From Kalaharituber pfeilii (Eukaryota; Ascomycota; Pezizomycetes; Pezizales; Pezizaceae): a stretch of DNA of 64,000 nucleotides. Both the position numbers and the translations under genes were made by a program. Location: contig WHUZ01000023.1 of NCBI GenBank assembly GCA_015179045.1, positions 1-64,000 on the forward strand, given 5' to 3'. The notes beneath the pieces were generated by a model. It saw nothing but the letters and a program-made list of their open reading frames with translations, was not told the origin of the DNA and made no database searches. Every line of letters starts with the position of its first letter. Within the stretch, counting starts at the first letter, position 1. This document shows positions 48,265 through 58,799 of the stretch, one piece after another.

Positions 48265-49656
48265 TACCGTATTCACTCACTTAAGAGGTAAAACACAAGC
48301 GCGCCCTATGGCGGTCTTGGCAAGACTCTTGGCGCCAGTGTGCGTGTATTACGGAGAGACACGTGATGATCCCCGAATTACTAACCTCACTACCACGGAG
48401 ACTGATATTATGAAGGATCTGAGAGCTGAAGTAGGAGACTATTAGATTTTAATAGTCTTGGATATTTTCACTATCAGTAATTGACAGTTGCCCATTAGGT
48501 ATCATCATTGAAGAATTGAGTCCCGTCTGTTGTATCGTCTGGAAGGTCCATCATTTCTAAAATATTTGTTAGTATATATACTTGAATATAAAGTGTGATA
48601 CATACTGTTTTTTTTTTTTTTATCATTCCTCGTATGCCACCCTGTGGACTATGGTGAGGATTTAGGTATGTGATACATACTTGACTAAAGTCATAGACCG
48701 CTGCTGTTTAAAATTCCAGATATATGGAAGATTCTACTCATTTAAATACTCAAACAATCTGGTAAATGCTGGCCTTAATTTACCTGGATAGCTGTGGAGG
48801 GATTCGTTTAATTGGCCTGAGTAGCCTGGGCTGGCCTGAATAGTCTGGACTGGCCAGAGCCTGGGCATGAGAACAGGACTGGCCTAGTTGGCCCGGGCCT
48901 GGACCGGCCTAGTTGGCCTGGACGGCCAGGCCCAGAATTTCACGTTCCAGGCCAGTCCAGGACGGCCTGTTGGATTCATTGACATAACTTGGTAATTTCT
49001 TTTCCTTCTTCGCCTTTGTTATTCCTTTTACTTCCTCATGTACTTAATCTCACCATAGCCCCACAGGGCAGCATGTGAGTAATGATATTTTTTTTTCAAA
49101 AAAAAAAAAATAAAATAAATAAATTTCCTTACTGTGGCAGAATGTTGTTCTCGTGCCCAGACTCTCTTGGCACGCTTAAATAAGAGAGTCTGGGCACGAG
49201 AACAGAGCATGGTATGCTATTTTACTGTGTATCTTTATTCCTTTATTTTGTAGTTAATCTTGTCATAGCCCAAAGGGTAGTATACGAGTAATGATATACG
49301 GGGTCACCAGGTGGAAGACGCAAAAATGCAATGCGCAATGTGTCGCAGTCGCACAATAGCTATATGAGCTACGTAGAGGACTAGCGAGCATCACTAGTCA
49401 AGTGTCTTTTGGTCTGGCGGGTGATAATTCTCTGCGTTTACCACCTCTATTACAGAGTAGAGATAATGGACAAGCTGGAGATTTTAGCAGCCAGAGGGTC
49501 CTGGCATGAGACTACTATGCATACTGCATTCCTGTACTTAGTAATACCAATATTGCACCAAAGAGAGCGCTAGCGCGATTAATAGCGCCTGAAGTTCTGC
49601 CAAGACCACACTAGCGCGCGTTTGTGTTTTACCTCTTAAGTGAGTGAATACGGTAT
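48265..49656. mobile_element. 1.39-kb non-autonomous DNA transposon with long TIRs
   Basis: The left end (48267 onward, CCGTATTCACTCACTTAAGA, continuing GGTAAAACACAA) recurs in inverted orientation at 49654 and inward. The outer ~32 bases are identical and similarity continues, with gaps, to about 70–75 bases including GGTCTTGGCA. Both ends are flanked by TA (TACCG… and …CGGTA), fitting a TA target-site duplication as in Tc1/mariner/Fot1-Pogo elements. No transposase frame is present, so it is a MITE or internally deleted copy. The interior holds degenerate GGCCTG-rich DNA (48810–48970) and a 57-bp palindrome at 49147–49203, which may be nested insertions. Confidence 0.75.
49147..49203. repeat. 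57-bp perfect inverted repeat built from a dispersed motif
   Basis: Two perfectly complementary 22-nt arms (left begins GTTCTCGTGCCCAGACT, right ends AGTCTGGGCACGAGAAC) surround a 13-nt spacer. The arm's outer 17-mer occurs elsewhere in the window as single copies: 8267–8283 and 32768–32784 (identical), 30772–30788 and 48858–48874 (one and two differences), all in plus orientation. The arms look like the terminal repeat of a small DNA element, here closed end to end. Confidence 0.7.
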
Positions 49657-51526
49657 ATCTATGATTCCATCGGACACATATCACCAGTCAAAATGACCCC
49701 CGATGATAGGGTTTCAGCGTTCTTGCAATGCCGCTCAACACCTCCCCCCAAGTCTCAATGTCACACCTACCCCGTTGAACAGGGCGAATTGTCTCGAGAT
49801 TGCATCTGTGGCCAGCCAAGACTGTACAATTAGCTGGTACTCCCAATCATACCTTGCCAATTTAGAATCCTTCAAAGACTAGGCCTCAGAAAATAGGTAT
49901 TAGAAGGCGACAGATATGAGTGTCGGTATCGCTCTGATAGTGGTTACCTTGAGAGCGCAACTCTCTTTGGCAGCGGAATGAGCACCGTTCGAGAATAAAT
50001 GGAGAAGCACGGGAAGGAAAATACTCAAGGGGAAAAAATCGTTGTGCTCGTTAATTACGAGCCAGCCAGTAATTTAACTCGAGCAATGTTTGAATACACG
50101 AATCCATGTCATACAGTCATCACGTACATTAGTGCAGATACACTCACAGATCCTGGGATACGAGCGCGGCAAGCTTGGGTAAAGTCAACCCAAGCGATGG
50201 CAGGACTCTGGTTCAAAAGTCCTCAAACCATTTTTGGAACAGCAGGTACCAATATTTGAACACGTGAAGACACTGTTCTCAAGTACTTCATCTCCCAGCG
50301 AGTTCTATAATGGTGGCATACTCAAATCTTAGTTGGCGAATACTTTTGTACGAGTACAGGAACATTTGAGATGCAGTAGCAGTGGAGTTCCAGGTTCAAT
50401 TCTTCAACGTTGTCCCTGACTGCTGCAACTCCATCTCGCATTTGGGCACACGTCCCGCCCAAATCCCAACCGCTCCACATTCTCCACGCCTTCTAGACGT
50501 CCGAAGACAATTCTTCCTATTGGACTATCGAATCAAAGACAATTCAAGATCGTTCAAGGGCAGTTCAAGCTAAACTGAAACCAGCTAAACTGAAACCAGC
50601 TATAGAACTTTACCTTAACCGCATAAGATGTTGGAATAATGCCAGCTAATCCTAGCGTGCGAACCCATGGAAATGGGGGCAACTAGCTGTCAAAGATGGT
50701 TTATTGTTCCTGAATGCAGGGCCTTGTCCTATCTTGGTCAGTTACTGCGGGTTAAGAGCCAAACCTACTTGTTAATGAGCATCATGCATCAATTGCTTTC
50801 ATGATTTTCTGACAAACGGAGCACGGACTGAAGATTCTCTCTGTTTGATTATTTTTTTATTTTTTTTTTTTTTTTAAATCACATAACCCCGCTTGTAGCA
50901 TCTGTTTGATTATGAGGACCATTCTGTTGATTCTTGGAACTCGCTGATAAAGTGGCCAGCTTGTATGTACTGTTAGAGATACAGGGCAAGTACAGAGTAT
51001 CGAACAGTTATCTAACTTGCATACAAAATGGTTGCATGAAGTATCAGTAGCTCTCACTCCAAAAGCCATTCCGTAGAGCTAAACATGCTTCAACCTTGCA
51101 TCCCCATTTAGCGATACGCTACTGATTAGGAATACATAAATTGGTTGACGATGTATTTCCAGAGGTTTACCTAGCATCACAATACCAAGGTTGATCATCT
51201 ACCAAGGCGTATCTTCTTCCAAACATAGGTCGGTACTTTTATGCCTTCTGAAGCTTGTGGAGGCATTCGCAGCAATACAGCCCCAAAATCCTATGTTCGA
51301 TATAGAGTCAGAAGCTTATTTCTCCACTGCGGACATCGCAAGACTTTTATTTAGTGTTCAAAACATTAGATTTTACGAATTCTTTTCAAGGAGACCTCAT
51401 GGATAATTCTATGGCGGGACCGCTCATCGACATAGAAAACTTAACTGCCAATCTCGGATGATCCCCCTGTTCCCGAGTGACATTGGCATCCAGATGCTGG
51501 GAGTATAAAGTTAGTCGAGGTATAGA
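49657..51526. other. Accessory intergenic DNA
   Basis: No recognisable gene. One 86-codon frame at 49999–50259 starts with ATG (MEKHGKENTQGEK) and has mixed composition, but I see no domain and no plausible partner exons, so it is only a weak candidate. At 50852–50875 an interrupted T run (one A inside) is followed by AAATCACATAACCCCGC, resembling the sequence after the T run at 7868–7901. CAGCTAAACTGAAA is repeated in tandem near 50569–50600. Confidence 0.45.
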
Positions 51527-51783
51527 ATCCCTTAGCAGCGCGAAATTCAAAATCTAATGCCAACGGAAAGTGTCCGTGTATTCCATTGCAAACTAGCATA
51601 AGTGATCTACCTCTACTTAGTCTTGGGACCTAAATATGGCAACTAAGTTCTCAATCTAGGTAGCTGAGCCCACATTTCAGCATTCACTATACCATTTCAG
51701 TGGTGGTGGACACTGACACTTTGACGCTCCGTTAGCCCAATCCTGCTGGCATTAGATTTTGAAGTTTCGCGCTGCAGAGGGAT
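51527..51783. mobile_element. 257-bp MITE-like element with ~37-bp TIRs
   Basis: The left end ATCCCTTAGCAGCGCGAAAT, continuing TCAAAATCTAATGCCA, is mirrored at the right end (51747–51783), which read on the other strand is ATCCCTCTGCAGCGCGAAAC followed by TTCAAAATCTAATGCCA. The two arms differ at only a few positions. There is no coding capacity. No clear target-site duplication is seen outside the ATCCCT words, so the exact outer limits are uncertain. Confidence 0.72.
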
Positions 51784-53388
51784 ATATTAGTTCACGCGAT
51801 AAATTCCCGATTTTACTTCCGAATGTCAGTCGAATTTCCTGGCCTAGGCTGGGCCAACTACATCAATATTTATTTTCCCCCTGCCCAATGAAATCTTATC
51901 TCTGAATTGTTCGATGCGTGCTATGATATGTGATGAGGTTGAAATTAGGTTGTCCCCATGTGATGCAGAAACTATAAAAAAAAAAAGCAACTTTAGTGAA
52001 TTGATATAAGTGGTTGTGATTACGTTTCAGTCTGGTTTTAAAAGAATCATCCGGTGGCCTAAAGGACTGTAACTAAGTGAACAGCCGGCTGCGGCAGACG
52101 TTTGATCTGAGAGGGATATTGAAACATATAGCAAATAAGCACCATGATAATGCTGAAGTTGACAGGTAAAAGAATAGATGAAGACGTGTTCTGCTCCCAG
52201 GGAGGAAGGTCCAAGAACTCTTATGACGTACTGGGCATTTTTCCTTCATCCCACACTACATCCTAAAGGAAGGCACAAGCGCAAATTATAAAGGCAATTT
52301 TAGGTAACCACTGGAATGTTCTTTTGACATCACCCAGGCTACTGGAGTGAATGTATTAGATCACAGGTTAGACTCCTCTAATATGCAGCAGGCAAAATCA
52401 TGACATAAATGTCAAGGTCGTTAGGCATATGTTTATGTATCATTAAACTCAATCCATTGCTCAGCGCTGCGCCCAGAAGTGGTCAGTGACATGGCTGCCG
52501 CTACTGCACTACGCTTACCCTGAATTGACCTCTGACAAACTATGGTAGAATGCAGTTTCGTCCCAGAAGGGGTTCAGCATTTCACTCACATTCCCCAATG
52601 CGGCAAACCAAGTTACCGAATTTCATATTACCAATGCATCCCTCAATCGCAAACCCACCGTGCTAGTTTTATTCTCACCGCAACGGCACTGCATTGCAAG
52701 GCATACAACCACACACACCGCTAAACGTAGGCGAGGGATACGAGAAGCGCGTACCCAAACACAGTTCTCAATCCAAATATTCAAGCAAAGCCGCACGTTC
52801 GGAATAAATCATGCTGTTATGCGCTGGTGGGAGGTGTAAGGTGTAGGGGGGTTTAAATCGCTGCATTGCGAATACGTGCACTAGGGTCCCCCCAGCAAAA
52901 AAAACAAAAAAAACATTTATATTACCGCATCATAATTTCCAAGCATTTGCGGTTATGGGAAGGTAGAAAAAGCTCATTTTTAGTTTAATTGCCCTCCGGG
53001 GGGTCCCGGCATTTAAAGAGGATGGCGTCGTTCGCAGGGGTTGAATAAAGAAACAGTGAATACGTAAGTAAATAGAAGAATATAGGTAAGTATATACACG
53101 TATAACAGATAATATAGCGCGCGCGCGCAGTATAGTTGTTTTCGGTACTTAGTTCATTGAGAACGCCTAAGATCACCATTGTCACCGTCGTAGTGGTACT
53201 GTGACCAATGGTGCACTGTTGGTGATCCGCAAGAGGAGAAGGGGGAGGGGGAGGGAGAGGGTGCACCTACCAAGCTTGCGTTGTCACGTGATGGCGCTTT
53301 TTTTGATGACCGGAGGAAGTCGGACAATGGAAGGATTAATTAGACATCTAGCATGGAAGGACACTGTAAGATTGTGTATGAGCACGAA

Positions 53389-53459
<71 letters not shown>

Positions 53460-53610
53460 ATGTGTGCGTGAATGAAATTATAGCATGAATATATTTATAC
53501 TATCTAACAAATTCAAATGCAACTTCTTCAATTGATTCATCTCGGTTCTATAGCTAGCTGCGCACTTGTTATACTTATGATACTTACATTAGTAAGAACC
53601 CTCCCCCCCT

Positions 53611-53644
<34 letters not shown>

Positions 53645-54409
53645 ATTATGTGAGTTTACATATATAATCTATGTAAACACTCAACTTTTGATTATGACTT
53701 GGTACGTATACCAATCAACACGTGATTCATAAGAGTATTTCATTAAAGGGTTCGTTTGGAGTTTTGGTTCAGCATACCTATATATAATATTACTTTGTAT
53801 TCATTAGCTTTCTTTCTTTTCTCTCATCTCCCTTTTCTTGCCCTAATATTTCTCCGAATTTAGTGTTTCATAATGTAAATGGATACCAGTTTGCCAATTA
53901 CATACCCAATACCGTTAGTCCTCTGAGACAATTACCCTCAACCTAGGTACTACCCGAACCGGGATCTACGGTAACTTATGAACTTATGTAACGTAAGTAT
54001 GGCAGGAGACTTTTTTCCACCACGGACACACGTGCTGCTTGTAAATTTAAACTAAGACAAGATCCAGCTAATATGCGAAAATTGCTTGTTATAAAACCTT
54101 TTGATGTATTGTCGTGAATGCTGAAATAATATATCTAGTTGTAGATAGTCTATCAAATACCAGCCCGAATAATGGTACTCAATTCAATATACACACCATC
54201 ATTGGCACCGCCGCGAATAAAAATAAATAAATAAATAAATAAAATAAAATAAAATATATGTGCAGAGAGGAAACTGTACATCTATCGACCTGAATGCACG
54301 AACTTGACCTCCAATCACTTCCATACCACGCACATTCTGTTCCGTACCCAGAGCACACTTTTACCATAACAGTCCAAACACAACCATTTCCATCCCCATC
54401 CCCCCCCCC
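51784..54409. other. AT-rich accessory spacer with microsatellites
   Basis: About 2.6 kb. Content: a GCGCGCGCGC stretch near 53120; a 31-T run at 53393–53423 joined to a (GT)n tract to about 53457; a second T run then GTGTGTGTGT near 53610–53643; and (AAAT)n near 54222–54250. No protein-like frame. The T-run-plus-GT structure occurs twice within 200 bp, suggesting local duplication. Confidence 0.55.
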
Positions 54410-57400
54410 CTACGACAACAAATCTCTAATATCTTCTATCCTCTGCTGCTTCTTTTCCTCCTCACTCATCATTCCTAAACTACTCGCAATAAACTTTTTT
54501 CTCGCCTGAATCTTTCCTACCATCCTCTCCTCCACACTATCTTTCACCACAAACCTCCACACTGTAACGTCCTCCGTCTGTCCCATCCTATGCACGCGAT
54601 CTATCGCCTGCGCCTCAACTGCAAAGCTCCACCACGGATCCATCATGAAGACCCATCTTGCGCTGGTAAGGTTGAGGCCCACGCCCCCAGCGCGGAGCGA
54701 GATGAGGAGTACCATGAAAGAGGGGTTGGATTGGAACTTTTTAATTGCCTCGACGCGCTGCGATTGCGACATCGTGCCGTCAAAGCGGACGAAAGGGATT
54801 TTGGCGCGAGATAAAGCTGGCTCCAGGAGGTCGAGGAACGAAGTAAATTGGCTGAACACGGTGGACTTGGAGGTAGGGTGAGTACGGCGGAGGGACTTGA
54901 GTTTGGAGAGGAGGTGCTCGATCTTGGCGGAGGAGCGGGAGGCGAGGCGGCGGAGGGTTATTTGTTGTTGGGATGACTGTGTGGGCACTGTTTGGGAGGG
55001 TTGGGAGGAATAAAGGGGGTCGGGAGTGGGCGTGAGATCTGGTGGAATGTCCTCCTTAAGGACTTCAAAGACATCTCGCTCCTTAATGGGTTCACGGCAG
55101 GTGACGCATTTTGGAGTTTTACGCAGATTTTTCTGGTACTACATTCAACAATATTCAAATTAGCAACCTACAGAAGCTGTTACCCTCAACAACAGCAACC
55201 AACAACCTACCTCAATATGATCCAACAAGCACTTCTTACACGTCGCATGAAAGCACCCCGTCACCACCATGTCCACCATCTTTTCCTCCGCACAAATCGG
55301 ACACTCTGCCTCCGCCTCCTCCTGAATCTGCTGAAGTACATGCGCACCATAGGCTTTTGCGCTTTTTGCGCCCTCATCTTCAATCTCAGAAGTAAACCGT
55401 GTGATGAGTTCTTGCAGATCCATGTCATCGGCGAACCCTGTGCTGGCATCGAGCGCAGCGGCTTCCTCTTCCTCGTCCGCGACTACCTCTTTGCGGCGGA
55501 CAAGGGTGGGATGGCAACATGATTGGCGTAGTCGAAGAATTTGGGCAAAGATGGTTGTGTAGGATTTCATCAATGTGCCGGCCTAGAGCAAAGTGGATAG
55601 TTAGATATACAAGCTACCAATAAAGAGTCAGTGTAAGGGCATGCCTCAACATTGGCCGCAAATGTCCGTTTCGCCCTCATAAATATATGATCATATACCT
55701 CCCTCTCTGGCTTTGACAGCTCAATTTCCTCAATAATAATATTTTTTGAAGGTAATGGAACCAGAGGGGTGCCATCCGGTTGCTTCATTTCTTTTGTCCG
55801 CCGCAACACTAATGGTTCAAGGACCGTCTGAACAACATCCAATGCACGAAGGAAGTCTTTCGACTCAAACGGAACGGTGATGAAGGTTCGCCAGAAGGAG
55901 AAGTTGCTCCATGGCTCTACTCGCAGAAACCTGACTAAGCTGAACAGGTCTTCCAAACGATTTCTAAAGAAGGATGAGTACAGAAAATAGTTGAGTGAAA
56001 TGAAGATGAACCACATACACTATAGGTGTACCGGTGAGCACCCAGCGGTGCTCAGAACTGAGCTCGTAGCAAGCCTTGGCTGTTTTGCTCGCTCTGCTGT
56101 ACATCAGAATAATACACTGAATATTGGGGCGAGGCTTCGTACCTGTTCTTTATGTGATGCCCTTCATCTAATATGATTCTGAAGAACTTGACAGAAAAAA
56201 GACCGCCACTTTCACCTCGATTACCGCCCTTACTAGTCACAGAATTAAATTCGGATAAAACCTGATCAACAGTCAGAACAATACGCTCCTATCATTTAAT
56301 ACAGTACAATAGGGTCAGTAGGATTTACTCACTGTACCATACGAAGTGATAACCAATTGCGGTGCACTCCCTGCATTTGCACCACTGCATAGCATTTGCA
56401 AGTTGACATTCTTGTCATTTCCATAGTACACTAAAGTCCTCATAGTCCCAGGTTTCGATGCCTTCTCAGCCTCCGATTGCCACTGTGCTAGCAAACTCAT
56501 TGGTGCCACAACTAATGTGGTACAAGGAGCAAACTCGACATCGTTGGATACTCTTTGCATTTTGGGCAATGCAGCGGTAGTTGAAGAATTCTTAGACGCG
56601 AGCTCCGACTTATGTGTATGTATCAAGCTAAGCATCTCAATGGTCTTACCGAGGCCCATCTCTGTCATGACATTAGCAGAGAGCTCGCAAACTCATGAGG
56701 ATTTCATACCGTCAGCAAGAATACCGCCCAGACAATTTTGCTCTTGCCGGGGAAATTTTAGCGATAGATCACCAGAATATGGGTTGACGTAAAATCTCTC
56801 TGGCCCACCAGACTTGAGATCGTTGCCATCTTCATCCTTAGTGGGCCAGAAGAACTCTTCCCAGAGTGGGTGCATTGACTCGTTTTCTCGATGTTTTATA
56901 TCCTTTTCTTTGTTAATCAGCCAATGAAGAGCTTGTTTCTGGTACTTCCGCAAGCTCAAAGCGAACGTATCAGCAGGCTCAGTCTCTGGTGAATTCCAAT
57001 CAAAGGTCTGTGCCTTACCTATATATGTTGTGAGCTGAAGGAAATGGCATCAGAAATTGGCGAGATGAAGCACTTACGATACAGTTCGTCCAGTTGATCT
57101 TGCTCGAGCTCCTTACCCTCGTTGTCCTCATTATCAGAGTTCGGGGTAGCATCATTATCATGAGTCCCGGATAAAGTTCCTACTTTTACATTATCAAGCT
57201 GCTCTGCCATCTCTGCGGCCTGTAGCAACCCTGTTCGTTTATGCTTCGCAGTAATTTCATTTGTACGCACTGGCTGCAGATTAACTTCTTCGAAAACCTT
57301 TACCAAAGCAATTTGTCGAAGGCGCAGCGCCTTCTCGTCCTCGGTTTCTTGAGCAGCAAACAAGTCTATGACACGATTGTCATTTGATGTGCGTATTTGC

Positions 57401-58395
57401 CGCTCACCAAATGCCGATGGAAGAAGAAAACAACGCAATTGAAGATTTATAGTATCATTAGTGCGTATCCGCTCTGGGGCATAAAAACATATTCCTTCAA
57501 AGGAGCAGATGTTCTGGTCCATTAGAGTAGATATAAAGGCTGCCTTATCTTGTGATAACCGTCCAACCTCCTCCCCACGAGAATTTGTAAACCTTACGAC
57601 AATGTCCGAGGTCTTGCGCCGTGAAACTATAGAAGCTCTAGCCTTTGCCTTGCCTCTACCTCTGGAGGCTGAGAAAAGCTGTATTTTCTGCCGCTCAATT
57701 TTGACCCTCTCACCGAAAGCTAGCAAATTGAACCCATTTCTTGTTGCCCAGCCTTCTACCCCAAAGGCGCCAATGAAACGAGAGCCTTTAATTGATGCCG
57801 ACGGAGGTGCCAATGTATTTATATCATCATCTGATGAAATTGACTTCCGCTTCTTAACGGGCTGTATGGGAGGTATTTGAGTATTGTTGCCTTCGGGTTT
57901 CTTTTCCTTCCAGGAGCCGTCAAAGTACCTATTCCGGTTGGTTAATGAGAGCCTCTCACTAACAATAGTTCACAACAGGCTTTCACTTGCACTCACATAT
58001 TTATAGCTTGAAGAAAAGAATTCCGTGACAAGTTACCATGAGGGGCCAAGATATTGAGGGGCCGACACGCAGGGAGAGAGTGGGGCTAGATATATACCTT
58101 TTTCCATATTATCTCCCGAAACTTGCTTCAACCTCTTCACCTCAGTGGCAGACAGCTCCTTTCCTATTATCGACGCCAGAAGAGATGAGTCGAACCCGTC
58201 CACCGCTACCTGCGGAGGGCCCTCATCAAGCGGGCAGATATCATTTTTGAAGGGACCATGAGCATCAGGCTCTGCGAAAACGCCTGCGACAGGCTCTGGC
58301 GGCTGCTGCGGGGGGGCTCTGTGGGACCGCGGGGTGGGATCGTTGAAAAACCGCGGCTTCTTTGCGGGCGGGGGCGTCCCTCCTGTGTTATCCAT
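54410..58395 (-). CDS. RAD5: Rad5-type SWI/SNF translocase and RING ubiquitin ligase
   Basis: Ten exons on the minus strand: 58098–58395, 57997–58006, 57078–57928, 56710–57018, 56333–56661, 56143–56261, 56019–56093, 55645–55963, 55211–55582, 54410–55138; 1136 aa with every phase consistent. Domains in order: N-terminal region with KELSATEVKRLKQVSGDNMEK and a helix split by a 10-nt exon; HIRAN (SRFIGAFGVEGWATRNG); Walker A in ADEMGLGKT; a DEGH box in ILDEGHHIKNR; a C3HC4 RING inserted in the helicase (CPICAEEK…CFHATCKKCLLDHI…CVTCREPI); and helicase C with AIDRVHRMGQ. Rad5/HLTF polyubiquitinates PCNA and remodels stalled forks in postreplication repair. The intron at 55583–55644 seems to begin GC (GAG|GCATGC). 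An ATG at 58536 would add 47 residues; I prefer 58395. Confidence 0.94.
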
Positions 58396-58799
58396 GCCGG
58401 CTGTGTGCAAGAAAGTGCGCCGACAGTTGGCCTGCTCAGTGCTGCCGCGTCGTTTCCCTCTCTGGCGTCCGTTCTGCGTCGCCCTCTGGCTGCCTCCGCC
58501 GCGACGCTCGCCGCAACGCGTTGGTGAGACGTGCATCAATTAAGGCTCTGGCACGTGCTCAGGCTTGGCGCTTGGCGCGCCCTGGCCGACGCCCTATCAT
58601 AGCTCAGGTACCGCAGCGCTGAGCGCCGAGGCTGCAAAGAAACGGAAACGTCTCTGCAGGCGGCAGGGGTGCTGCCGCTTCCCCACCCCCCCATCCGCAG
58701 AGAGTACTAATCCCACCTCTCGAGCTGAGATCCTGCAACGCCTTTGCCTCCCATCCCAGCCCGCTTGCTCCGAGATAATTCGAATCGTGCACATACAAA
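58396..58799. promoter_or_regulatory. Shared divergent promoter region, RAD5 / acetoacetyl-CoA synthetase
   Basis: Only 404 bp separate the two start codons. The interval is GC-rich near RAD5 and contains TTGGCGCTTGGCGCGCC around 58565. No clear TATA box was seen. Both 5' UTRs and promoters must lie here, so shared control elements are possible. Confidence 0.6.

Noticed and set aside
49187..49203. Repeated 17-mers considered as a possible CRISPR-like array
   Set aside because: Copies are scattered over 40 kb without regular spacing and the DNA is eukaryotic.
49999..50259. 86-codon ATG frame in the accessory block
   Set aside because: Composition is plausible but no domain, partner exon or conserved context is visible; noted only as a weak candidate.
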